64,000 nt of DNA, from assembly GCF_041146875.1 (NCBI RefSeq), contig NZ_JBFRXP010000003.1, positions 62,001-126,000 on the forward strand, given 5' to 3'. Positions 33,363 through 41,381 of the stretch are shown piece after piece. The notes under the pieces are model-generated. The model was not told the DNA's origin. It did no database searches and saw only the letters and a list, made by a program, of their open reading frames with translations. Source of the DNA: Igneacidithiobacillus sp041146875. Lineage in GTDB: Bacteria; Pseudomonadota; Gammaproteobacteria; Acidithiobacillales; Acidithiobacillaceae. Every line of letters begins with the position of its first letter. Positions within the stretch are counted from its first letter, which is position 1. The position numbers and the translations under genes are program-made.

Positions 33363-34217
33363 ATGGCAAGACGTTCTCGCAAAGAGGAAGAATGGGAAAA
33401 TCACGAGCGTTGGTTGGTATCCTACGCCGACTTCATTACTCTGCTATTTTCGTTCTTTGTCGTCATGTATGCGATTTCCTCCGTCAACGAGGGCAAGTAC
33501 AGGGTCTTGTCGGAAACCTTGGTTTCCGCCTTTTCCGGGCATCCATGGTCGCCAACGCCCATTCGTCAGGAGCAAGCAAGTCGGGCCACGACAGCTAGTG
33601 CGCCGGTACAATTACCCCCGCTGCCCAAAATTGCCGATGCCGTATCGGTTCCAGGGCAAGCGCAAAGCAAACCTACAAGCCCCGTCGCCGGCAAGCCTGA
33701 TCCCGACAATACCCGTTTGGACGCCCTACAAAAAGGAATGGAGACCTTGCTCCAGCCGCTCATCAAAAGCGGCAGCGTGATGATCCATCGCAGCGGCTTG
33801 GGGGTGGTAATCGACCTCAACGCCAAGATCCTCTTTCCCTCGGCGCAGGCCAATCTCACCCCAGCGGCGGAACAGACATTAGCACAGATCGCCCGGGTCT
33901 TGGCCCAAGTTCCCTATCAAATTCAGGTCAATGGCTTTACCAATGACTTGCCCATCAATACCCGGCTCTATCCCAACAATTGGGCCCTATCCGCGGCACG
34001 TGCCGTGGCCGTAGTGGAGATATTTAGCGCGCATGGCGTCGATCCGCGGCATCTGGTTGCCGCCGGCTATGGCAAGTATCATCCGGTTGCACCCAACGAC
34101 ACCGCCAAAGGATTGGCCATGAACCGTCGCGTGAGTATTGTTGTTGTGGCTCCACAGCACCCGAGTAAGGCTGGCGTGGATCCAATCATGGCAGGGGCCA
34201 TCGATCAGCGCGGCTAA
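33363..34217 (+). CDS. motD: MotB/MotD-type stator protein
   Basis: 284 residues. One transmembrane helix with the proton-carrying Asp23 in VSYADFITLLFSFFVVMYAISSVNEGKYR, a Pro-rich linker (75-120), and a peptidoglycan-binding OmpA-like domain (about 140-265, GYGKYHPVAPNDTAKGLAMNRRVSIVVV). The N-terminal wording is closest to MotD of Pseudomonas. No motA/motC partner precedes it; the gene upstream is the convergent-oriented ycgR. The MotA-type partner must lie elsewhere. Confidence 0.92.
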   Translation: MARRSRKEEEWENHERWLVSYADFITLLFSFFVVMYAISSVNEGKYRVLSETLVSAFSGHPWSPTPIRQEQASRATTASAPVQLPPLPKIADAVSVPGQAQSKPTSPVAGKPDPDNTRLDALQKGMETLLQPLIKSGSVMIHRSGLGVVIDLNAKILFPSAQANLTPAAEQTLAQIARVLAQVPYQIQVNGFTNDLPINTRLYPNNWALSAARAVAVVEIFSAHGVDPRHLVAAGYGKYHPVAPNDTAKGLAMNRRVSIVVVAPQHPSKAGVDPIMAGAIDQRG

Positions 34218-34231
34218 TAGAGGAGAGGGAT

Positions 34232-34822
34232 ATGACTCAACAATCGTCAAAAAACCGACAGCCACTGGCAAGGGGACTGCAGTGGCTCATCATTTTGCTT
34301 CTGCTTATCGTCATCATTTTGGCGTTTTCTCTGTATTCACGAGAGCCACGGCATGCGAGCCCCCAGAGCGCTAGTTCCGTCTATCTCCAACTCCCCCAGA
34401 CTACGACACCTACTGCCGGCGTCGAGAGCAGTGCATCGGTAACAAGCACTAGTACGACGGCCAGCACAGGGTCATCTGCTTCAATAGCGAAACCAAGCAG
34501 CAGCAAAACACCGACCCAAGCCAAGGTAGAAAAAGCAGCGTTGCTGCTTCCTGGAACGAACTGCGAAGTTGCCGGATGGTATGTGCAAATGGGGGCCTTC
34601 GCAAAACTGTCCGCGGCAGATGAGCTTTCACAAGCGGTTAGTAAGGCAGGGCTTCCAGTTTGTATCGGCAATCTTCCCAACAACCACCTGTATCGCGTCT
34701 TGGTCGGACACCCGCAGAGCAGTCGCTTAAACGCTAGTCTGCTGGCGCAAAAAATAAAATCCGCCAAGGTCCCCACGACTGGCGGCTACCCGCAGTACTG
34801 GAGCAAGGCAACACAACCGTAA
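34232..34822 (+). CDS. Membrane-anchored SPOR-domain protein
   Basis: 196 residues. Short cytoplasmic N-terminus, one membrane helix (about 17-34), a Ser/Thr-rich spacer (45-100), and a C-terminal SPOR domain (about 113-185; GWYVQMGAFAKLSAADELSQAVSKAGLPV, LYRVLVG). SPOR domains bind peptidoglycan denuded of stem peptides. It lies 14 nt after the stator gene, so a link between the motor and cell-wall sites is possible, but no specific function is known to me. Confidence 0.85.
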   Translation: MTQQSSKNRQPLARGLQWLIILLLLIVIILAFSLYSREPRHASPQSASSVYLQLPQTTTPTAGVESSASVTSTSTTASTGSSASIAKPSSSKTPTQAKVEKAALLLPGTNCEVAGWYVQMGAFAKLSAADELSQAVSKAGLPVCIGNLPNNHLYRVLVGHPQSSRLNASLLAQKIKSAKVPTTGGYPQYWSKATQP

Positions 34823-34826
34823 GCCC

Positions 34827-34854
34827 TCAAGTTTTCCCCGCGCTGTGCCGTAAC
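34827..34854 (+). promoter_or_regulatory. Sigma-28 promoter of the cheY operon
   Basis: TCAAGTTT - 12 nt - GCCGTAAC. The -35 is identical to that of fliC. It lies just past the SPOR gene and about 80 nt before the cheY ATG, giving the chemotaxis genes late-class expression. Confidence 0.82.
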
Positions 34855-34941
34855 TGTACCTAGAGACGGTATGGCGTGGAGCGGGAATGTCTTTTGCTTA
34901 CGCCTGATAGAACAGTTCATTTCTGGAGGCGGAGCCAGCCC

Positions 34942-35361
34942 ATGGGTGTAGACGCGGTAGACAAGAACATCAGCATCCTTATCGTGGACGACTTCTCGAC
35001 CATGCGTCGGATCGTTCGCAATCTCTTGCGAGAAATCGGATTCAACAACTTCGACGAGGCAGAGGATGGCGTGCAAGCCCTACAGAAGCTGCGCGGCCGC
35101 CCCTTCGATTTTGTCGTTTCGGACTGGAATATGCCGAATATGCAAGGCATCGACCTTCTGCGTGCCATTCGTGCTGATGCGCAATTGCGCCACATCCCAG
35201 TGCTCATGGTGACTGCCGAGGCAAAACGAGAAAACATCCTCGAAGCGGCCCAGGCTGGGGTGAATGGTTACATCGTCAAGCCCTTCACCGCCGAAACCCT
35301 ACGCGAAAAACTTGATGCCATCTTCAAGCGCCTACAGGCGGCTCAGGGGGCAAATCAATGA
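34942..35361 (+). CDS. cheY: Chemotaxis response regulator CheY
   Basis: 139 residues, a single receiver domain: acidic pair Asp16/Asp17 (ILIVDDFSTMRRI), phospho-acceptor Asp61 (VVSDWNMPNMQG), the Thr of MVTAEAKRENI and the Lys of YIVKPF. The start at 34942 has GGAG 7 nt upstream; the open frame extends 22 codons into the leader. CheY-P binds FliM to reverse the motor. Its stop overlaps cheZ. Confidence 0.96.
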   Translation: MGVDAVDKNISILIVDDFSTMRRIVRNLLREIGFNNFDEAEDGVQALQKLRGRPFDFVVSDWNMPNMQGIDLLRAIRADAQLRHIPVLMVTAEAKRENILEAAQAGVNGYIVKPFTAETLREKLDAIFKRLQAAQGANQ

Positions 35362-35831
35362 ACGGGCAACCTGCCGAGCGCTCCCTCAACGAAATCGAGC
35401 TCCTACTCCGCGAGGGCTTGCGCCGTATTGCCAACACCGCCGAAGAAGATCTAGTCAACGCCAAAGACCCACTGGAAGAGGCCTTGCGCCTCACAGAAGA
35501 ACAAACCATGGCCACCCTCGCTGCGGTAGAACTGGCGCAGGGGGCACTGAATGCCATTCGCAGCGCCCACAATGCCTTTATCGATCCACAACTCGCGCAG
35601 ATCGAGCAGGCATTGCAGCGTATCGTTGCCAGCCAGCAAGGGCAGGATCTTGCCGGTCAGCGGCTGAAAAAGGCCATCACCTTGCTGCGCGCTGTCGAGA
35701 ATCGCATTGGCCAGACCCTTGCAGAAATCGGCGTGGAGCAGCAGTCCTCTATGGCAATCGATAGTGCTGCGAGCAATCCAGACATCGATCAGGAGGGCGT
35801 CGACGCCCTCCTTGCGGAACTGGGGATCTGA
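35358..35831 (+). CDS. cheZ: CheY-P phosphatase CheZ
   Basis: 157 residues, shorter than the enteric protein (about 214). It is helical and keeps the catalytic Asp and Gln in QDLAGQ (enteric QDLTGQ) and the C-terminal CheY-docking helix DQEGVDALLAELGI. The reduction comes from a short N-terminal helical hairpin. It starts inside the cheY stop, as is usual for the pair. Confidence 0.9.
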   Translation: MNGQPAERSLNEIELLLREGLRRIANTAEEDLVNAKDPLEEALRLTEEQTMATLAAVELAQGALNAIRSAHNAFIDPQLAQIEQALQRIVASQQGQDLAGQRLKKAITLLRAVENRIGQTLAEIGVEQQSSMAIDSAASNPDIDQEGVDALLAELGI

Positions 35832-35833
35832 AC

Positions 35834-37783
35834 ATGGATATGGACATTCTCCAGGATTACCTCGCCGAAGCGCGTGAACTTCTGGAAAAAGCGCAGGAAG
35901 AAATTCTCTGCCTAGAGGACCGCCCAGAAGACGACGAACTACTCGCCAGTCTCTTCCGCGCCTTCCATACCTTGAAGGGAGGTGCTGGCTTTTTGGAGGC
36001 ACAATACCTGGTCGATTGGACCCATCATTTGGAAGATCTGCTCGACAAATTGCGCTGCCATCAACTCTGCGTCAGTGGCGAAATGGTCGATGCAATCCTG
36101 CGCGGGCTAGACGTTATCGACGGCATGCTACAAGAGCTTGCGCAGGGCGATGAGCCCGCTCCGGGGCCAGAAGATCTGGGCACGCGCATCCGCGACCTGG
36201 CTAACGGCACTGCAGCAGCAACAGAAGCAAGCAGTATCCAAACTGCGCAAACACCTTCTGCGAAGCCAGCAACCCCGGAGCCCCCCGCAACCCTGTTCGC
36301 CGAGCAACGAGCCGATGAACAAGGGAACTCCGGTGTCTATATCGCGCAGTACCAAGGCGGAAACGACGACGCACCCAGTACGGATGAAATTTCGGAGAGT
36401 GAATTCGAGGCCGTACTCGACCAGCTATACGGTGCGCAGGCACCTGGCATGGACTCACCCGCGCCGGCAAAAGATGAGATTTCGGAAACGGAATTCGAGG
36501 CAGTGCTCGACCAGATCTACGGACAGGGTGCGCCGGGTGTACCAACAGCAACCAGCAATCCAACGAAACCCAAACCCTCGCCGCGTACTAGCGCGAGCTC
36601 TACTAGCGAGGTGGAGAATACCCTGCGGGTAGATGCCGCACGCCTCGATGCGGTGATGAATCAGGTCGGCGAGTTGGTATTGCTACGCAACCGCCTCAGC
36701 TCGGCGATTGGCAGCCTGCTCGACGAGAATGAAGATCTCAGCCGCATTGCTCGGGAAATGGACCTGAGTGTCAATGACCTACAGGTCAACGCCATGCGCC
36801 TACGCATGCAACCCTGTAAGCGAATCTTTCAGCAATTACCGCGGGTGGTACGCGACGCCTCGCGCCAACTTGGCAAAAACGTGCAGCTCGAAATCCAGGG
36901 TGAAGACGTGGAAATCGACAAAGCGGTTGTGGATGCCCTCTCTGGTCCCATGACCCATCTCATTCGTAACAGTCTTGATCATGGGATCGAGTTGCCAGAG
37001 CAACGACGCGCCGCACAAAAACCGGAAAACGCTACCATTCGCGTCGCAGCCATCCATCTCGGTGACAAGGTACGCATTGAGGTGAGTGACGATGGTAGAG
37101 GCATCGATCGCCAGATGGTGGTGCAAAAAGCCATCGAAAAGGGCGTGATTAGCGCCGAACATGCGGCACGGTTGTCAGAACAGGAAGCCCTGGAGCTAAT
37201 CTTTCGCCCAGGATTTTCCACCAAAGAACAGGCCACCGAACTCTCCGGGCGCGGAGTGGGCATGGATGTGGTGAAAGAAACCGTGCACAAACTGCGCGGG
37301 CGCCTCGACATCCGTACTAGCCTCGGTGCAGGCACCACAATTTCCATGGAGTTCCCGCTCACCTTGGCCATCCTGCCGGTCTTGTATCTTCGCTTGCGGC
37401 GGGAGATCTATGCGCTTCCGGTGGGCGCCATCGAAAGCCTGCTCGACGTACGCGAGTCACGCATTCACCGCATGCAAGGGCGCAGTCTGTACCGCCTGGA
37501 CGACGGTGAGGTGCGACCAATGATTGATTTGGGCGAGCTCTTGCATGGTCGCAAGCTGCGCCTGGGCTCCGAACCGATCGAAGGCATTCTTACCGAGCGC
37601 GCCCTGCTCCTCGTTTCTGAGGTCCTTGGCAACGAGGACTCCGTAGTCAAGCCCTTGGATTTTCTCGCCAATGAAAACTGGTATCAGGGGGCGACGATAT
37701 CCGGGCGCGGTAACGTCGTGTTGATTCTCGATGCCCTGGCCTTAAGCCGTCATGGAATTGAGCAGGAGGGATCGAGCCGATGA
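35834..37783 (+). CDS. cheA: Chemotaxis histidine kinase CheA
   Basis: 649 residues. HPt domain with phospho-His45 (AFHTLKGGAGF), then a linker (about 130-255) with two near-identical short repeats (DEISESEFEAVLDQLYG and DEISETEFEAVLDQIYG), the dimerisation domain (about 255-320), HATPase (NSLDHGIE, DDGRGID, GRGVGMDVV), and the CheW-like regulatory domain (about 500-640). No typical P2 CheY-binding domain is visible between HPt and dimerisation region; the repeats stand there instead. Co-transcribed with cheZ (2 nt gap) and the next gene (4 nt overlap). Confidence 0.96.
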   Translation: MDMDILQDYLAEARELLEKAQEEILCLEDRPEDDELLASLFRAFHTLKGGAGFLEAQYLVDWTHHLEDLLDKLRCHQLCVSGEMVDAILRGLDVIDGMLQELAQGDEPAPGPEDLGTRIRDLANGTAAATEASSIQTAQTPSAKPATPEPPATLFAEQRADEQGNSGVYIAQYQGGNDDAPSTDEISESEFEAVLDQLYGAQAPGMDSPAPAKDEISETEFEAVLDQIYGQGAPGVPTATSNPTKPKPSPRTSASSTSEVENTLRVDAARLDAVMNQVGELVLLRNRLSSAIGSLLDENEDLSRIAREMDLSVNDLQVNAMRLRMQPCKRIFQQLPRVVRDASRQLGKNVQLEIQGEDVEIDKAVVDALSGPMTHLIRNSLDHGIELPEQRRAAQKPENATIRVAAIHLGDKVRIEVSDDGRGIDRQMVVQKAIEKGVISAEHAARLSEQEALELIFRPGFSTKEQATELSGRGVGMDVVKETVHKLRGRLDIRTSLGAGTTISMEFPLTLAILPVLYLRLRREIYALPVGAIESLLDVRESRIHRMQGRSLYRLDDGEVRPMIDLGELLHGRKLRLGSEPIEGILTERALLLVSEVLGNEDSVVKPLDFLANENWYQGATISGRGNVVLILDALALSRHGIEQEGSSR

Positions 37784-38397
37784 GCAACGTGCAGCAAATC
37801 ATGGATGTCGTCGATGCCTCGTTTCGGGCGCGGCAAGACATCGACCGCGCCTTACGGGAAATTGACCGGCGGGCACTCAACGCCATGGTTCTGGTGAAAA
37901 AACACGGGAATGCCCTGGCAGGGTACGGGGTAGTGGCACAAGCATTTCGCGAACGTGCCGCCATGTTGCGCGAATCTGCCTCCCACCTCCAAGAGAACAT
38001 CGCACCACTGATCGGGTCACAGATGCGCATCCTGCAGCAACAGCGCCTGATCCAGAACTTCGACCACATGATGCAGAGCAGCAGGGAAGATCTGCACAAA
38101 CAGTGTCCGGCATTCGCAACTACCCGGCAGGCCTGGGGCAAGGTGATTGCGACAGAGCAAGAAACCGCCCGCAGAATTCTGCGCCAGTTGCTGGAGAAGG
38201 TTCGCACCCTGCAAGAAGGGGTGGAAGAACAAGAGTACGTAGTTACGAGTGGTCGTATTGAGGCGGCTCTCGTGGAGGCGAGTGGCGTACCGCTGATGCG
38301 GGTGTCACGCGACATGGGTGAGGCAGTACAGATCGTTGCGCGTGCCATACGCGACTATCGTCAGCAACTGGAGCGGTTACAAGATGAAAGCAACTAA
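37780..38397 (+). CDS. Orphan helical protein with a degenerate chemoreceptor-hairpin motif
   Basis: 205 residues, all-helical, no membrane segment. Around residues 32-60 the pattern ALNA...G....GYGVVA...R aligns without gaps with the signalling tip of the two receptors encoded downstream (ALNA...G....GFAVVADEV). The Glu and Arg residues that normally contact CheA and CheW are replaced (by Leu, Lys and Asn). It overlaps cheA by 4 nt and the ODP-like gene by 14 nt, so it is expressed with both. Likely a chemotaxis accessory or decoy; function not established. Confidence 0.75.
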   Translation: MSNVQQIMDVVDASFRARQDIDRALREIDRRALNAMVLVKKHGNALAGYGVVAQAFRERAAMLRESASHLQENIAPLIGSQMRILQQQRLIQNFDHMMQSSREDLHKQCPAFATTRQAWGKVIATEQETARRILRQLLEKVRTLQEGVEEQEYVVTSGRIEAALVEASGVPLMRVSRDMGEAVQIVARAIRDYRQQLERLQDESN

Positions 38398-39145
38398 AGT
38401 CTTCGAGGCCAAGGATCATCGCTGGTGGATCTTGTATGACCAGGAGGAGAGCCGCGTCATTGATTCCAATGTCTATGTCATGGAATCGAAGGGCCAGTCA
38501 TTACTCCTGGACCCAGGTGGTTTTGAGATTTTCCCGCAGGTCTTTGCCGCCCTGGTAGAAGCCGTACGTCCGGGCAGCATCCAGGCGGCTTTCGTCTCGC
38601 ACCAGGACCCGGACATTGCCTCCAGCCTGCCCCTGTGGCACGCCTGCAATGCGCAAATGCAATGGCACATTCCCGCCTTGTGGGAAGGGTTCATTCGCCA
38701 CTACGGTGCCCTGGAGGCACCATTGCAAAAAATCCCGGACGCCGGCGGCAACATCCTCATTGGCGGTCGACGCCTAGAGTTCATCCCCGCCCACTATCTC
38801 CATTCCTCCGCCAACTTTCATGTCTACGACCCGGAGGCGAAGGTGCTCTTTACCGGCGACGTCGGCGCGGCCTTGCTACCCCCAGGGCACGGAGCCTGGG
38901 TGGATCGCCACGACCCCGATGGCAAATCCTTTGCTGCCCATATCGAAAAGGCGCGTTATTTTCATCAGCGCTGGATGCCGTCCAACCGCGCAAAAAACGA
39001 TTGGATCGAACGCGTGAGCAAACTCGAAATCGACTACCTCTGCCCGCAACATGGTGCTATCTACAGTGGGCCCCAGGTAAAACGATTTTTGGATTGGTTT
39101 GCCGCCCTCCCCGTTGGCAGTGCCCTAACGAGTGAAGAGGCCTGA
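38384..39145 (+). CDS. ODP-type di-iron oxygen-sensing protein (metallo-beta-lactamase fold)
   Basis: 253 residues from the ATG at 38384. A flavodiiron-like beta-lactamase fold without a flavodoxin domain. Candidate metal ligands are His73, Asp75 and Asp77 in SHQDPDIAS, His137 or His140 in PAHYLHSS, Asp159 in LFTGDVG and His223 in CPQHG. SHQDPD is what I recall of the oxygen-binding di-iron proteins that act as Fe/O2 sensors for chemotaxis in spirochaetes. Its place among cheA and soluble receptors fits that role. A hydrolase is the fallback reading. Confidence 0.8.
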   Translation: MKATKVFEAKDHRWWILYDQEESRVIDSNVYVMESKGQSLLLDPGGFEIFPQVFAALVEAVRPGSIQAAFVSHQDPDIASSLPLWHACNAQMQWHIPALWEGFIRHYGALEAPLQKIPDAGGNILIGGRRLEFIPAHYLHSSANFHVYDPEAKVLFTGDVGAALLPPGHGAWVDRHDPDGKSFAAHIEKARYFHQRWMPSNRAKNDWIERVSKLEIDYLCPQHGAIYSGPQVKRFLDWFAALPVGSALTSEEA

Positions 39146-39149
39146 CAGG

Positions 39150-40406
39150 ATGCAACTATCAGAATTGGAAAACTATGCGCACGCCTTGCTCGACCCGTTG
39201 TCGAGCCTGGAGATGCTCTGTGCAGCCGACGACGCGATGGAAAACCGAATCATCTACATGAACGAAACGGCCCAGCGCGTAATGGACCAATATGCCAGCA
39301 AACTGCAGCCAGAGTTGCGGGGGGCGGACGTCAGCAAAGCCTTCGGACATTCGATCCACCAATTTCACCGCGATCCCGAACGGGTTCGCGAGATATTTCG
39401 CAAACTTGCCGACGGCAGCCTGCGAGAACATCACAGCGTGCTGGACGTAGGCGAAATCAGCTTCATTTTGCGCTTTAGTGCGGTACGTGATGAAAACGGT
39501 CGTGCCCTGGCGTTTCACGCCTCCTGGTCAGACAACAGTTCTGCGCGCAACAGCCGACAGGTCCGTGCCGGTATTATCGCCGATGCTATCAATAGTGCCG
39601 TCACCATGAGCGAACTCAGTGAGGACGCAAAGGCAGCGATGGGCAGCACCGGCCGAAATCTGGATCTACTCCGGGCAAGCATCCGCGACAACCAAGCAAG
39701 TGTCTCTGCCCTCGTGCAGCAAATCAGCGGCATTGGCAGAATTGCCCAGACCATTCGCGAAATTGCCTACCAGACCAACTTGCTCGCCCTCAACGCCGCC
39801 ATCGAAGCAGCGCGTGCGGGGGAGCACGGACGTGGTTTTGCTGTGGTAGCCGATGAGGTACGCAATCTCTCGCGGCGCGTGCAAGAGGCCACGGAAGAGG
39901 TCCAGGGCAACGTCAGCAGCATCGGACAATCGGCGGAATCTTTGGGGAAGATGGCCGCACAAAATCAGGCGCAAGCCGCCGATGCCGCTGCGGTCACCGC
40001 ACATCTGCAAAAGCAGATCGGCAAACTCACCTGGCTGGCCGCGGTCGCCAGTATCGATGCCGCCCGGCAAAGCCATCAGGATCGTTTTCAGGAAGTGGCA
40101 GACGAGATCTTTTTGGCGTCGAATCGTCTGACTAGCGCCGATCTTGCCGACCACCAGAGCTGTTCCCTGGGTCGTTGGATGAACCACATGGGAGATAGCC
40201 TGCTGAAAAATCATCCCGAATATGTGGCCATCAAGATGCCGCATAAGCTATTCCACGATAGCCTGCGTGCGGCATTGGAAGCGCGGGCACAGAAACAGAA
40301 TAACGAGGCACACCAGCAAATCGAACAGGCGCGCCAGGCGCGAGATGAACTTTTGCAGCATCTCGATCTGCTGAGCCGCGAACTACACTCTCGGATCAAG
40401 GAGTAA
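39150..40406 (+). CDS. Soluble methyl-accepting chemotaxis protein, PAS-MCP-CZB
   Basis: About 418 residues, no membrane segment. An N-terminal PAS-like domain (about 1-130, with SIHQFHRDPERVREIF) is followed by a receptor hairpin with the canonical tip (QTNLLALNAAIEAARAGEHGRGFAVVADEVRNL) and a C-terminal CZB zinc-binding domain (SIDAARQSHQDRF, DHQSCSLGRWMN, MPHKLFH). CZB domains sense zinc or hypochlorite in other bacteria. The ATG at 39150 is preferred; a GTG six codons upstream is possible. Probable partner of the ODP-like protein encoded just before. Confidence 0.9.
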   Translation: MQLSELENYAHALLDPLSSLEMLCAADDAMENRIIYMNETAQRVMDQYASKLQPELRGADVSKAFGHSIHQFHRDPERVREIFRKLADGSLREHHSVLDVGEISFILRFSAVRDENGRALAFHASWSDNSSARNSRQVRAGIIADAINSAVTMSELSEDAKAAMGSTGRNLDLLRASIRDNQASVSALVQQISGIGRIAQTIREIAYQTNLLALNAAIEAARAGEHGRGFAVVADEVRNLSRRVQEATEEVQGNVSSIGQSAESLGKMAAQNQAQAADAAAVTAHLQKQIGKLTWLAAVASIDAARQSHQDRFQEVADEIFLASNRLTSADLADHQSCSLGRWMNHMGDSLLKNHPEYVAIKMPHKLFHDSLRAALEARAQKQNNEAHQQIEQARQARDELLQHLDLLSRELHSRIKE

Positions 40407-40409
40407 GAA

Positions 40410-41366
40410 ATGGATAGCGTCTTGCGCGAGGTCGATGAACGCGCCCAACTCGCGGGCACCAATAAATTCGAGCTACTGGTTTTTCGCCTCGGGGCCGACA
40501 CCGCCCTCGGTAGCCAGGAGCTTTTTGGAATCAATGTCTTCAAGGTGCGTGAGGCATTGGTCATGCCGAAGATCACACCTATGCCGGGAGCGCCCGAAAA
40601 TGTGCTCGGGGTCGCCAATATCCGCGGACAAATCATTCCGGTCATCGACCTGCCCCAGGTAGTCGGCTGTCAAGCCAAGGGACTGAACATCCTGCTGGTG
40701 ACGGAATACGAACGCTCCGTGCAAGGTTTCGCGGTAGAGGATGTAGAAGAAATTGTGCGCCTCAACTGGAGCCATGTGCTCTCCGCCGAAGGCGCTGCCG
40801 TCGGCGGATTGGTGACCAGCCTCGCGCGCCTGGATGAAGATGAGGAAAAGGCACGCCTCGCGCTGGTCCTCGACGTCGAACACATCTTGCGTAAGGTTTT
40901 ACCCTCGCGCTTCAAGAGTGGCGACGAGCTCAGCCAGAACCACAACGTGGAAATTCCCTCCGGCTCCGTCATCCTCTACGCCGACGATTCCGCCGTGGCT
41001 CGCAATCAAATTGAAAAAACCTTGCGTAGCCTTGGTCTACCCTTCATCAGCACCAAAACCGGGCAAGAAGCCTGGGAGCGCCTGCAACAGCTAGCCAAAG
41101 ATGCGCGCGCCGAAGGGCGTGCCATCACCGACAAGGTGGCCATGGTCCTCACCGATCTGGAAATGCCAGAAATGGATGGTTTTACGCTAACTCGTCGCAT
41201 CAAAGAAAACGAAAATTTGCGTGCGGTGCCGGTGGTAATTCACTCCTCCCTTTCCGGTAGCGCCAACGAGGCACACGCGAAGAGCGTTGGCGCCGATGGC
41301 TATGTTGCCAAATTTCTACCCGACGACCTCGCGCGCTCAGTCGCGAACGTCATCCACCGTCATTAA
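40410..41366 (+). CDS. cheV: Chemotaxis coupling protein CheV
   Basis: 318 residues: CheW-like domain (about 15-165, with FGINVFKVREALVMPKITPMPGAPENVLGVANIRGQIIPVIDL) fused to a receiver domain (about 185-315) that has the acidic pair ADD, the phospho-acceptor in MVLTDLEMPEMDGF and the conserved Lys near YVAKF. CheV couples receptors to CheA and can adapt by phosphorylation. As no cheW is seen here, CheV may be the main adaptor of this array. Strong SD AAGGAG. Confidence 0.93.
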   Translation: MDSVLREVDERAQLAGTNKFELLVFRLGADTALGSQELFGINVFKVREALVMPKITPMPGAPENVLGVANIRGQIIPVIDLPQVVGCQAKGLNILLVTEYERSVQGFAVEDVEEIVRLNWSHVLSAEGAAVGGLVTSLARLDEDEEKARLALVLDVEHILRKVLPSRFKSGDELSQNHNVEIPSGSVILYADDSAVARNQIEKTLRSLGLPFISTKTGQEAWERLQQLAKDARAEGRAITDKVAMVLTDLEMPEMDGFTLTRRIKENENLRAVPVVIHSSLSGSANEAHAKSVGADGYVAKFLPDDLARSVANVIHRH

Positions 41367-41381
41367 AACGAGGCAAGGACC

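Noticed and set aside
38318..38383. 22-codon extension of the ODP-like protein
   Set aside because: It lies wholly inside the preceding gene; homologous folds begin about at MKATKVF.
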